NCBI GenBank assembly: GCA_004026145.2
Contig: CP034983.1
Location: 10,866,658 to 10,930,657 of the forward strand
Direction: 5' to 3'
Length of the DNA: 64,000 bases
Source of the DNA: Takifugu bimaculatus
Lineage: Eukaryota > Chordata > Actinopteri > Tetraodontiformes > Tetraodontidae
The position numbers and the translations under genes were made by a program. Below, piece by piece: positions 28,446 to 35,765 of this stretch. The notes beneath the pieces are model-generated. The model saw only the letters and a program-made list of their open reading frames with translations. It did no database searches and had not been told where the DNA came from. Position 1 is the stretch's first letter; each line of letters opens with the position of its first letter.

Positions 28446-31400
28446 TTATTTATTTATTTTTTTTACCTTGATCCCTCTTTTTTATGACCAGTGAAAGCAT
28501 CTTAAATCCTGTGACCTGTGCTTTTAATGCACCCACATGCTTGATCAGAATGCTGTCTAACCAGTGAGTTACTGGGATGTTTGGCTCGTGGTCACTGGCA
28601 CGACTGGGGCTTTCACCCCTCTGCCTTCATGGGTCTAAAACCAGCAGTACTCTCGATGTCCGCATGGTGTCAGTGGTGGGAGGAAGCGGACCAGTTGATT
28701 TACGGAACCTTCTCTGCTGCTCTTTCTTCTGCAGACAGTCCAGTCCTGACCAGTCGGGTGGCCGTAACCATCCACGTGCTGGACATCAACGAGTTCCCCC
28801 CTGAACTCGCCAATCCTTACGAAGCCTTCGTGTGTGAAAACGCCAAAGTGGGCCAGGTATGACTGGGAGGTTTGCCCTTTTAAAATGAGGATTTTAAATG
28901 ACGTCATGGGTTGAGATGATAACTGCCACCCTGAACTGAACCCGAAACATGTATTCTGTATCTTCTCAGAGCGCAGTGTGTGTGTGTGTGTGTGTGCCTG
29001 TGTGTGTTTACAGAAAACAAATCCATATCATGGAACGCAGCACCGCTCTGTATATCGGCCACCAAGAGCATCTGAGATGATGTATTAGAGATGCAGCGTG
29101 TTGTAAACCACCTGCGCCTGTAAATTAGCCCATTAACTAGCATCTATATGCAGTCGGCGTTTGAGAGGGACCGGCTCCTGTGGCAGTCGATCAAATGGCT
29201 GCAGAGCTCTCATCACAGTGACGATGTCTCGCTGGTACTCAGCAACCCCCCCCCAATCAAAACAAGGACTCTGTGTCACGTTTGAAGGCGTCGTGGTCTT
29301 CCTGACTAGATTCCGGTGGTATTTACCGGCCGTCCCGCCGCAACAAGACAAGAAGAAATCAACCCATGGCTGTTAGTTTGAGTCCCAGTTTACTTCAGCG
29401 GGGTCCGACCTGAGTCTGCTTCCACTGAGGTCACTGAAAATGGCTCATTTGGAGAATCGGGAGGCCCTTCACTGCCGAACCAGAGCCTCAGTTAGTTAAA
29501 GCTGAAATCTGGGGGCTAAAATGAATTCACAGGTCATGGTCACATCTTATGTCGTGACACGAGCCGGTGAGCATTCAAGACAATTTTGTGTGTGTGTATG
29601 TGTGTGTGTCTTAGTAACTGCTTTTAAAAAAAAAAACATCCAGTAAAAGTGACCCAGCTGGGATAATTACCTTTACATTTAGCCGCCAGTTATCCAGCCT
29701 CATGTAGAATATGGCTGATAGCATCTTAGAGACATTTGAAGACATAATAGCTCTCACTAATGGACACTTAGAGCAGCAAAAAGGTCCACTTGAATCGAAG
29801 CCTTTAAGACCTCAAAAATAGGAGGAAGAAATAGAAAAATGAGCCCACAGTTCTTAAGCCTGTGATCAAGTCCACTGTTCTAGTTTGCACTGATTAATGT
29901 GGACGTTTAAGCCTGACAGGGACAAAAAGGGAACTATTTATATTGTAATTCCATTCTGCCAACACACACACACACACCCGGCCTGGTTTGTAAACATGCA
30001 TCTCTGTGAGGACACGGGTGTTATTCTGACAAGTGCAGCTTTTGATTTATTCTCTGCCGCCATAGCTGGGCCGCTGAAAAATCAATAGGCACAGCTGTTG
30101 CAGGGAACATGGCAGCACGTCTGGGAGTTTTATTCAAATACTTCAAGGGGGGCGCAGGAGGTCTGATTTGAGGTTCATCTGTGACTGGGATCAAATCGCT
30201 CAGACGCTGGTTCCGGGCCAACACAGCAGGACAATGTTAACAACCTTCTGGTCAAAGGGAGTTGTTCAGTGTGAGATTCGGTGTAAATGGGGCCTGTTGC
30301 TGTTGGGAAGGTTTAGCACCTTGCGCTGTAAAACAAGCCATTTCTCTTCATGACTGCTGAACACGCTCCGGCACACGCCATCCATCAGGCCGCGCGCTGA
30401 GCTGCTGTGGACGATTTCAACAAGCCGTCAGTCCTGTGCTCGGCAGCTGCATCCAGGACGACCGAGAGACAGCTCCCAGCCTCGCTTTAGCCGGAACGCA
30501 CGGTCGCTTCCGGATTAGTTGACGCCCTCGGGTCAATGGGGGGATAATTGCACACGTTTGGGTAGAAGAGCTTCGCCGGCAGAGGCTTTCGTTTCAAACG
30601 AATTCACGGAAATTCACTGATTGGTTCTTAGCTGAGGTATAATGAGCATAGATCACAGTTGTGTCTGCTATTATTCTGAACAATGACAAGAAGCTCCGAG
30701 CTTAATCATTGCTAACCCAGCTGACGGTCTGTAGAAAAGAGAAAATGGAAATGAAGCACTTTGTAGATTAGTTTGAGAAGTGTGTCAATAGTCGATGTCC
30801 AAACATCTTCAGTTCCTCGAGATGGTCCTGTCAGGAACAATTATTTTAGTTCCTGACAGGACCACATGCTGCTGCTGCGTGTGTTTCACCTCGGCAGCCC
30901 CGACATTCATTTTGTTTTTGCTGAATTTCAACAGGTGATTCAGACATTTGGGGCGAAGGACCAGGATCTGCCTTCGGCCGGACAGCAGTTCGCCTTCAAA
31001 TCACCCAAAGAAGATGGGAAAAACAGGAATTTCACAATCCGAGACTTTGGAAGTGAGTGAAATTTGTTAAACAGGGTACGAGACCCGCATAGATGTTAGA
31101 GATAATTATCCTCACTATCGAACATGAGGGCAGAGGCAGGTTACAGGATGAGTTGGTACCTTGCTCAATGGTACCATGGCAGTACTCCGAGGGCATCCGG
31201 GCTCCCCCACCTACGACCAGAACACCCTGCATTTTTTGACCACGCCAGGGTTTTGAAGCAATCCGAGGGTGAGCAAACGTCCGTCCCCTCGCCCACGTGC
31301 ACGGGCTCTGCTGCCTGTTTCAGCCTGTGCGTGTAGCCGCAGGTGTGTGGTCACGTTGCTGAGGGTTAACAGCTGGGACCACACAGATCAAATGAAGTGG

Positions 31401-34400
31401 TTAATCCCAGCGTGATTCAGGGGCAGAAACAACCTGTCGGCCAACCAGGGGCACACCCCCCCCCCCACACACACACACACCTTGTTGTTATGAGGACGTG
31501 ACGCCTCTTTGAAGTCCAACCTGAGAGAAAAGAGGGACGTGGCCTGAATGACGTCCAGGGAGATGAATGAATTCGTGAGCCCCCAGTTTGAATCCGCTTG
31601 TGGGCCGGGGGCCCCTGCAGCAGATGCAGAGTCAGATCAGACAGGACAGGAAAAAACAAAGAAAAAAAAACAGGCCGCCGGCGTCTCGGACAGCAGGGAG
31701 AAGGAGGGGGGACACAATCGGGGGGGGGGGGGGTTGCGCAACACGCAAGGTGTGCTAAATCGCCTGACCCCCACCTGTCAAAACGAAGCAGCGCTGCGCG
31801 GACGGCGGAGCAAACCGGGCTTGACAGGGGTCAGACAGTCTCGCTGCAGCGGACAGGACCACGCGAGTCCAACACGACACATCCCCTCTCCGGCCGTTAC
31901 ACTGTCGACCTCCATTCTGCTCCCTGCCTCGACACCTTCCGCTGTCTTCCCTCGCGCGGGGGCTTGTTTTCCTTCCTTATCTCGCGTTGCTAATCTGTTC
32001 CTCTTGCCTGCACAGGAGAGAGATAACGCAAATAGCAGTGCGTCGCGGCGCAGGTGGACACAAAACACTTTGCGGCGTTTCCAGGTGCTTTTTTTTGGCA
32101 CAGGGAGTGGTCCGGTTCCGAGCAGCGGGATCACGGCTCCCGCTTGGGCAGGCTGGCTTCCAGCTCTGCGTCGGGTAGTCAAGAGGATGGTCCAAGTGAT
32201 GCAAGCTTTCATAGACTTCCAGGGGCTACAAAAGCATCTGACCTTCATAGATGAAGGAACTACACAGGCCTGGTGCACGTTAAAAGAGCCTTTTAATCTT
32301 CACGCCTGGAAAAATGAAATAATAAAAACTCAAATCAGTGTTTTAAAGATTCCTTTTGATTGCGTTTCTCCTTTTTAAAATTTTAGACAACACAGCCGGA
32401 ATCGTGACGAAGCGGGGCGGCTTCAGACGCCGCCTGCAGGAGATCTATTTACTCCCCGTGGTCATTGAAGATAACGGCTACCCGCCCAAGAGCAGCACTG
32501 GCACCCTGACCATCAGAGTATGCGGCTGTGAATCGGACGGCGCGCTGCTAACCTGCAGCGCCGAGGCCATATTTCTCCCCGTGGGTCTCAGCACGGGGGC
32601 TCTGATCGCCATCCTTCTCTGCATTGTCATCCTGTTGGGTAAGGGCTGAGGTTGTCTTGCTGGCTCTGATGTGGGTTCTGATTGAGACCGCGGCGGCTTC
32701 CTTAGCGACAGGAGCCCTGACTCCTTACAAGGCGGTCCGCCCCCTGCTGGCGTCAGGTCTACTTCCTGTCATTTCATTACGGCACCCGTACGCACGCAGC
32801 ATTTAGCGAGACGTTCTGCTTTAATGACATTTAGCTCTATAAACTCAATCCAATCTCGCTGTGCTGTGGCCATGACTTTATGATTCCATGCAAGGTCACG
32901 GCTGCAATAGGTCCTCTTTAATTCTCTGCCGTTAATCTCAAATCCATCTAAGCAGATACGAGCGTGTAAATGTAGATTTACGGCGGGATCATGAATGCCA
33001 GGCAGTAAAAGAAATATCACCTCTCTCAAAATGCATCCAGGACTTGAGAATTGATGTTCATTTACATTTCTGTCCAGTGTAGTTTCATTATTTTTCAATA
33101 GGTTCATTCCCAAATGCTGATAGGAATTTACTGATGTCAAGTTAATTCAATTGTTGAACGTTTGAGCCGGCACGAAAATGAATACAGTGGCGTGTCACGG
33201 TCTGCTGTAGAGCTGTGCACTCGCCTCATCTGGAGGGAATGTCTTCAAAGCTGGATCAACCCTCCAAAGGCTGATGCCAGACTGTCACAGCGCCCCTGTG
33301 AGGGCGAGAACAAGCATGGGGAGCATTTCCAGGGAGCCGCTGGCAGGATGACCCTGTGAGGACAGATAATTAGGTAAATTAAACAGAGCAGTGCAGAGAC
33401 TTTGTGTGCGACCGATTGGCTGCACCCTGTGACAAACCGTGGAGAAGAAGCCCTGAGAAAAGGCACCGCTTCGGCCACTAGGGGGAGCTGACACTCTGTA
33501 GATCAGCTGGCACAATCACGTGTGAGTGGAGGGGGGAAGATGGGAGGAAGAGACCTACTTAAGACTTTCCCTCCATCCTGCCTGAATATATTTATATGAT
33601 TCTTTCACGTTGAATGATTTCAGCTTCATCCTGACCATCACTCAGCCTCCTGCATTCAATACGGAGGAAAATAATATCTTGCCGCATTTTTCACGATGGA
33701 GACAGAGAGAGGGGACGCAAGGAGAGACAGATGGCTCTGGCAGGAGGAAAGGGAGAGGAGGAAATTTATGGTAATGTGTTGAAAATCACACCGTGATACG
33801 GGAGTGATGGAGAGGTTAAGAACCTGTCGGCGATGTGGTTGGTGCTGGAGCAGAACCGCAGCGTCGCGTTGGTTCTCGGCGGCACGTTTGTACCCAGCTG
33901 CCTCTGCAGCCCCCTTCGTGTCCACGGCACGTGGAGGACAGCTACATTTCACCAGCGCAGCTTCGAAATACACAAATGCTGCTGAAACTGCCGGCTTAGC
34001 TGCTGTGTGCGGCCCCCGACAGAACTCGAAACCAAAACCCAGAATCAGTTTCAGGAGGGCCTGATCATGCAATTCTTTGTGTTTTTAACACAAAGATGCA
34101 CGACGCTGCAGAGACTGTTGGCGTTCCACCTTTCCAATTTCCAAAAAGGACACATACACTTGCAAATGCATTTTATGAATAAAATGATACTTATATCTTG
34201 AAATAAAGAACAGGCATGAAACTGTTAGCAGCGACACATTATGGAACCAACCAAAGTGTTAAAGAAAAGATTATTTGGCATTTCAGACTTTAACTTTATC
34301 TAAAACTCTGCAAAATCTTTCCAATTATTGCTGAAAGGAACTTAATTATCCGTGTCAAATGTCTATGCCCCATCAGATGTTTGTCCGGAAGTCGCACCAA

Positions 34401-35038
34401 ACAGTTTCAGTAACTTTTTCATTAAATCTTAATGACCAAAAAAAACAGTCCTCAGTCGGACTGCACGACTAAATGGAAATGAGTTTGTGATTAATGTGAT
34501 TTAATCTGGACCTGTCACGACTCCCTCCGCAGTAATCGTGGTCCTCTACGTGGGCCTGAGGCGGCAGAAGAAGAAGGAAACCCTCATGTCATCTAAAGAA
34601 GACATCCGAGATAACGTGATCCACTACGATGACGAGGGGGGCGGAGAGGAAGACACTCACGCCTTCGACATGGGGACGCTCCGCAACCCCAAGGTCGCTG
34701 AAGAGAAGCTGTACCGCAGGGATGTCAAACCTGAAATAAAGAGAGGCCCCCGGCCGCCGCTTTCTCAGGACAGCGCCGACATCCGGGATTTCATCAACCA
34801 GCGCCTGCGAGAGCACGACACGGACAACTCGGCCCCGCCCTATGACTCCTTGGCCACCTACGCTTACGAGGGCAACGGCTCTGTGGCCGACTCGCTAAGC
34901 TCCATCGACTCCCCCGCCGTAGACGTGGAGGAGGGCTATGATTACCTCAGTGAGTGGGGGCCCCGCTTTAAGACCCTGGCAGGGATTTTCGGAGAGGCCG
35001 AAACTCAATCAGACTCAAACTCCTCCAAGACGCATTGA
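2901..35038 (+). CDS. cdh12: Cadherin-12-like type II classical cadherin, ten coding exons, 5' partial
   Basis: This is a calcium-dependent homophilic adhesion receptor of the plasma membrane, mainly neuronal in vertebrates. It links cells through its EC domains and binds p120 and beta-catenin inside. The exons join as 2901-3195, 6061-6180, 7999-8166, 10392-10579, 23003/23004-23257, 26130-26266, 28735-28856, 30935-31052, 32387-32638 and 34533-35038. Features seen include the linkers DINDNEPKF and DVNDNPPRF, the EC5 cysteines in RVCGCESDGALLTC, a membrane helix around GLSTGALIAILLCIVILL, the juxtamembrane DDEGGGEEDT and the beta-catenin segment APPYDSLATYAYEGNGSVA. CDH12 is preferred over CDH6/9/10/18 because of KKKETLMSSKEDIRDNVIHY, AGQQFAF, NEFPPEL, DWKSD and EAIFLPVGLSTGAL. 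About 719 of roughly 794 residues are present; the signal peptide, prodomain and N-terminal EC1 are upstream of the window. The frame breaks by one base at the fifth exon. A cdh12a/cdh12b paralogue assignment is not possible here. Confidence 0.93.
3196..6060 (+). other. cdh12 intron, EC2 interruption
   Basis: This intron has GT-AG ends (gtatgt ... cctcag) and splits the Gly codon before TYVTQV. It holds AT-rich unique sequence with no supported gene. Many homeodomain-like TAAT cores occur between 4500 and 5100, but that is unremarkable at this base composition. Confidence 0.8.
6061..6180 (+). CDS. cdh12: cdh12 exon: EC2 first half
   Basis: The exon is exactly 120 bp, with acceptor ccatcctcag and donor gtgaga. 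It completes the split Gly codon and encodes TYVTQVTATDADDPTYGNSA, then RVVYSILHGQPYFSVDPKT. The DADDPTYGNSA segment is the near-invariant calcium-binding part of EC2 in type II cadherins. It ends in phase 1, matching the next exon. Confidence 0.96.
6386..6721. mobile_element. Putative non-autonomous DNA transposon remnant
   Basis: The segment begins CTATTGTAGCAGCCAC and ends GCGGCAATAG, so the outer six bases are inverted. The internal stretch with repeated TTCCGAGTTCCGAGTTGG resembles an interspersed repeat I associate with fish genomes. No clean target duplication is visible, so boundaries and class are uncertain. Confidence 0.33.
7958..7970 (+). repeat. C13 homopolymer in a polypyrimidine tract
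   Basis: Thirteen consecutive C follow ctctcttt and precede tttcactgtc, 28 bases before the exon acceptor at 7998. It is probably part of the splicing pyrimidine tract and is prone to length errors. Confidence 0.85.
7999..8166 (+). CDS. cdh12: cdh12 exon: EC2 second half and EC2-EC3 linker
   Basis: The exon is exactly 168 bp. The acceptor is tacaccag, preceded by a tract with 13 consecutive C at 7958-7970. The donor is gtgagc. It encodes GVIKTALPNMDREVKEQYQV, then LIQAKDMGGQLGGLAGTTTV, NITLSDVNDNPPRFSK. NMDRE and DVNDNPPRF are the EC2 calcium ligands, and NIT is a potential N-glycosylation site. This is one of the most conserved parts of the protein. Confidence 0.96.
8167..10391 (+). other. 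cdh12 intron between EC2 and EC3 exons
   Basis: This intron has GT-AG ends (gtgagc ... tttccag) and splits a Ser codon. It holds mostly unique sequence with short A-rich tracts near 9355-9380. No gene, RNA or clear transposon was seen. Confidence 0.8.
10392..10579 (+). CDS. cdh12: cdh12 exon: EC3 first part
   Basis: The exon is exactly 188 bp, with acceptor gtgtttccag and donor gtacgg. It encodes S-FFHLRVPESSAVGSAVGRI, KAHDLDIGRNAEVEYTIVPG, DGGNMFDITTNEHTQEGIII, LRR. The VPGDGGN and TQEGII segments fit CDH12 EC3. The exon ends on a complete AGG codon (phase 0), which is normal for the family but conflicts by one base with the acceptor of the next exon. Confidence 0.95.
13795..13965 (+). repeat. 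Teleost interspersed repeat with tRNA-like promoter features
   Basis: GGTTAGCACAATTGCCTCAC followed by CAGCAAGAGGGTCATGGGTT and TAATCCCC resembles a widespread fish repeat. GGGTTTAATCCCC resembles a degraded pol III B box. An 11-base unit, gttagctctag, is duplicated at the left end (about 13799-13822). No target duplication was recognised. Confidence 0.5.
16293..16559 (-). pseudogene. Degenerate Myb/SANT-like reading frame, probably transposon-derived
   Basis: The minus strand has an open frame of about 85 codons including NYLFDVVKVTERRWLTVIEA, then VGMQVPRQSPTQVKKQLIKS. The spacing of Trp, EAV and R-x-x-P-x-Q-V-K-K recalls the second half of Myb/SANT-like DNA-binding domains carried by Harbinger-type elements and their host relatives. 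There is no start Met in context, the N-terminal helix is missing and TAA precedes the frame. A chance frame is possible. Confidence 0.25.
20040..20222 (+). mobile_element. Short tRNA-derived SINE with 13 bp target site duplication
   Basis: The element (about 20051-20209) starts GGTGGCGGTAGCTTAGTCTG, resembling a pol III A box, followed by GGTTCAAGCC, resembling a B box. It ends CAGCTGGGATAGGCTCC ... GGGATAAAGTGGATG, a tail recurrent in fish SINEs. It is flanked by perfect direct repeats of agaagttaccagg at 20040-20052 and 20210-20222, the mark of target-primed insertion. Compared with the longer relative at 45.7-46.0 kb it lacks the middle. It is not a functional tRNA: no complete cloverleaf follows. 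Confidence 0.72.
23003..23257 (+). CDS. cdh12: cdh12 exon: end of EC3 and EC4 start, with one-base acceptor offset
   Basis: The homologous exon is 254 bp and starts at 23004 with ALDYESKKAYTFKVDATNAH. It continues through KDTATVKINVLDVDEPPVF and NKPSYVMDVYEDTPVGTIIG to AQDLDAGSSPV plus two bases of an Arg codon. The donor gtgaga begins at 23258. The only nearby AG ends at 23002, leaving an extra G at 23003; splicing there would shift the frame and meet TGA after four codons. The reading frame is otherwise fully conserved, so an assembly error in the GGG run or an unusual acceptor is more likely than a dead gene. The EC3-EC4 linker DVDEPPVF is the reduced form typical of type II cadherins. Confidence 0.9.
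23258..26129 (+). other. cdh12 intron within EC4
   Basis: The ends are gtgaga and tttttag-like ttcttttag. A GC-rich stretch runs from about 25500 to 25850 with a C-rich run near 25818-25833. One CTCF-like motif is near 24264-24280. No gene is supported; open frames in the GC-rich part lack recognisable domains. Confidence 0.78.
24264..24280 (+). promoter_or_regulatory. Weaker CTCF-like motif
   Basis: CCTATTGGGGGCGCTAG has the GGGGGCGCTA core of the CTCF consensus, but two of the upstream consensus positions differ. Binding is uncertain. Confidence 0.25.
26130..26266 (+). CDS. cdh12: cdh12 exon: EC4 middle
   Basis: The exon is exactly 137 bp, with acceptor ttcttttag and donor gtaagt. It completes the split Arg codon and encodes YSIDWKSDLDNYFDIDPVEG, TISTNELLDRESIAQHNISI, VATKL. 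IDWKSD and TNELLDRES agree with CDH12 rather than CDH18. LDRES supplies calcium ligands and HNIS is a potential N-glycosylation site. It ends in phase 1. Confidence 0.96.
27850..27863 (-). promoter_or_regulatory. CTCF-like motif, minus orientation
   Basis: The minus strand reads CCACTAGATGGCGC, fitting the CTCF core CCAsyAGrkGGCgc at every position I can recall. It is a sequence match only; occupancy is unknown. Confidence 0.45.
28053..28092 (+). repeat. (GT)20 microsatellite
   Basis: Twenty uninterrupted GT units. It faces an AC array 120 bases downstream. Confidence 0.95.
28213..28258 (+). repeat. (AC)19 followed by (GT)4
   Basis: Nineteen AC units run to 28250 and switch directly to gtgtgtgt at 28251-28258. 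The array is complementary to the GT array upstream. Confidence 0.95.
28416..28446 (+). repeat. TA dinucleotide array with flanking TTTA units
   Basis: About 15 TA units, followed by tttatttatttatttt to about 28462. Confidence 0.9.
28735..28856 (+). CDS. cdh12: cdh12 exon: EC4 end and EC5 start
   Basis: The exon is exactly 122 bp, with acceptor cttctgcag and donor gtatga. It encodes NSPVLTSRVAVTIHVLDINE, FPPELANPYEAFVCENAKVG, Q. The EC4-EC5 linker reads DINEFPPEL instead of DxNDNxPEF, a departure that I recall also in human CDH12. The VCENAK cysteine is one of the conserved EC5 cysteines. Confidence 0.96.
28976..28996 (+). repeat. GT microsatellite
   Basis: About ten GT units, followed by an imperfect continuation cctgtgtgtg. 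Confidence 0.9.
30823..30864. repeat. Perfect 16 bp inverted repeat with 10 base loop
   Basis: TGGTCCTGTCAGGAAC at 30823-30838 is the exact reverse complement of GTTCCTGACAGGACCA at 30849-30864; the loop aattatttta is AT-rich. It lies 71 bases before the exon at 30935, so in pre-mRNA it would form a stable stem just upstream of the likely branch-point region. Confidence 0.9.
30935..31052 (+). CDS. cdh12: cdh12 exon: EC5 middle
   Basis: The exon is exactly 118 bp, with acceptor atttcaacag and donor gtgagt. It encodes VIQTFGAKDQDLPSAGQQFA, FKSPKEDGKNRNFTIRDFG plus one base. AGQQF and NFTIRDF match CDH12; NFT is a potential N-glycosylation site. The middle stretch SPKEDGKNR is more divergent and more charged than in mammals. 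Read-through into the intron stops within three codons. A perfect 16 bp hairpin lies about 70 bases upstream of the acceptor. Confidence 0.95.
31153..31262 (-). mobile_element. Diverged SINE-family fragment
   Basis: ACCTTGCTCAATGGTACCAT, then AGTACTCCGAGGGCATCC, CCAGAACACCCTG and GACCACGCCAGGGTTT match, in order, the middle and head of the minus-strand SINE copies near 45.9 kb and 49.8 kb. No target duplication is visible. Confidence 0.5.
31455..31480 (+). repeat. C run plus CA microsatellite
   Basis: About twelve C followed by seven CA units. Confidence 0.9.
31720..31733 (+). repeat. G14 homopolymer
   Basis: Fourteen consecutive G in a purine-rich segment. Potential G-quadruplex former and a likely site of length error. 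Confidence 0.9.
32387..32638 (+). CDS. cdh12: cdh12 exon: EC5 end and most of transmembrane helix
   Basis: The exon is exactly 252 bp, with acceptor aaattttag and donor gtaagg. It encodes NNTAGIVTKRGGFRRRLQEI, YLLPVVIEDNGYPPKSSTGT, LTIRVCGCESDGALLTCSAE, AIFLPVGLSTGALIAILLCI, VILL. The three cysteines of the membrane-proximal EC5 are present. The hydrophobic helix starts at GALIAILL and continues into the next exon. The split last codon (G/TA) gives Val. Confidence 0.96.
32738..32750 (-). promoter_or_regulatory. Strong CTCF-like motif, minus orientation
   Basis: The minus strand reads CCAGCAGGGGGCG, a full match to the CTCF core consensus. It sits 100 bases after the TM exon. Confidence 0.5.
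33475..33488 (+). promoter_or_regulatory. Strong CTCF-like motif, plus orientation
   Basis: CCACTAGGGGGAGC matches the CTCF core CCAsyAGrgGGmgc. It points away from the motif at 32738-32750. Confidence 0.5.
34533..35038 (+). CDS. cdh12: cdh12 terminal coding exon: end of TM helix and cytoplasmic domain
   Basis: The acceptor cctccgcag ends at 34532 and the TGA stop is at 35036-35038, giving 167 residues after the split Val. It starts IVVLYVGLRRQKKKETLMSS, where the helix ends in a basic stop-transfer segment. The p120-binding juxtamembrane region contains YDDEGGGEEDTHAFDMGTLR. The beta-catenin-binding region contains SAPPYDSLATYAYEGNGSVA and DYLSEWGPRFKTLAGIFGE. The tail after GIFGE (AETQSDSNSSKTH) is Ser/Asn-rich and differs from the short mammalian CDH12 end. 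GC content looks higher than in the surrounding introns. Confidence 0.96.
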
Positions 35039-35484
35039 TGTTTTTCCACAGACTAAAAAACAAGCAAATATGTAACACTCTTGGTACCACCCCCCCCTCG
35101 CCCCCATAACACACACGCACATCTCTGTTTATGCATAATTTTAATTTTACGTGATCCTTCTCATCATCTTTCCAAAATCCTAATAACGAGACGTGGGAGC
35201 CTTCAGGTCGAACGGTTTAGGAGGAAACAGCCGATCAGCCGCCATCTAATTGAACGCCGCCGACTGTTTCCTTTCAGAAAGACACACACACGCGCACACG
35301 GAAATGTCATTTCCCATAATATCCTTAAAAGTGCCTCAATATAATTACTTTTAATTGCTGTTTCATGCCACATATCCGCCGTCCGGCACCCGGAGGCGGG
35401 GCGACCTCAGAGCCCTGCGGACCCGTGTCAACACTTCAGAGACAAAGAAGCGGCCTCAGTCTGGCCAAAGATGTTTTGAATGTT

Positions 35485-35552
35485 ATTTATTCTATTTATT
35501 GGCTGATTTGTTTGGGGTTTCTTCCTTTCTTTTTGGTCTATTTATCTATTTA
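35485..35552 (+). promoter_or_regulatory. AU-rich element cluster in the 3' UTR
   Basis: Four ATTTA pentamers start at 35485, 35494, 35540 and 35548, in two close pairs. Such elements often bind mRNA-stability proteins. Function here is inferred from motif content only. Confidence 0.45.
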
Positions 35553-35740
35553 TCACTCTGACATCAATGTGTATTTTTTTATTTTGATGGGATTTTTTTT
35601 TGTTTTTTGGAGACACTCGATGAATTTTGTAATTAATCAAGGCCCACATGATAATGTAAGTTTCTGTTAGGTGGGTCCTGTGAATAGACTTGTACTAGAG
35701 TTGTAAAACATTAGGGCTAAATAATGCAGTTGGTTCATGT

Positions 35741-35765
35741 AATAAACACGGTTTTGTTAAATAAA
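35741..35765 (+). promoter_or_regulatory. Polyadenylation signals of cdh12
   Basis: AATAAA occurs at 35741-35746 and again at 35760-35765, about 700 bases after the stop codon. The second is followed within about 15 bases by cacttggac and an A run, a plausible cleavage region. Confidence 0.65.

Larger units (their letters stand above)
26267..28734 (+). other. cdh12 intron rich in dinucleotide repeats
   Basis: The ends are gtaagt and tctgcag. It contains a CTCF-like motif at 27850-27863, GT and AC arrays facing each other (28053-28092 and 28213-28250) and a TA array near 28416-28446. No gene was seen. Confidence 0.8.
28857..30934 (+). other. cdh12 intron within EC5
   Basis: The ends are gtatga and tcaacag. 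It contains GT arrays near 28976-28996 and 29586-29610, a short AC tract near 29961-29977 and a perfect hairpin at 30823-30864 close to the acceptor. No gene was seen. Confidence 0.8.
31053..32386 (+). other. cdh12 intron before the EC5/TM exon, GC-rich middle
   Basis: The ends are gtgagt and aaattttag. It contains a SINE-family fragment (31153-31262), a C run plus CA tract at 31455-31480 and a G14 run at 31720-31733. The GC-rich 31550-32200 segment has long open frames on both strands without recognisable domains. Confidence 0.78.
32639..34532 (+). other. Last cdh12 intron
   Basis: The ends are gtaagg and cctccgcag; it splits the Val codon inside the membrane helix. It holds two strong CTCF-like motifs in divergent orientation (32738-32750 and 33475-33488). 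No gene or clear transposon was seen. Confidence 0.8.

Noticed and set aside
31548..32378. 276-codon plus-strand open frame ending just before the EC5/TM exon
   Set aside because: It lies in a GC-rich intron, contains a G14 run and a SINE-free but low-complexity composition, has no recognisable domain, and the upstream cadherin exon does not read into it. An overlapping antisense frame of 166 codons has the same cause.
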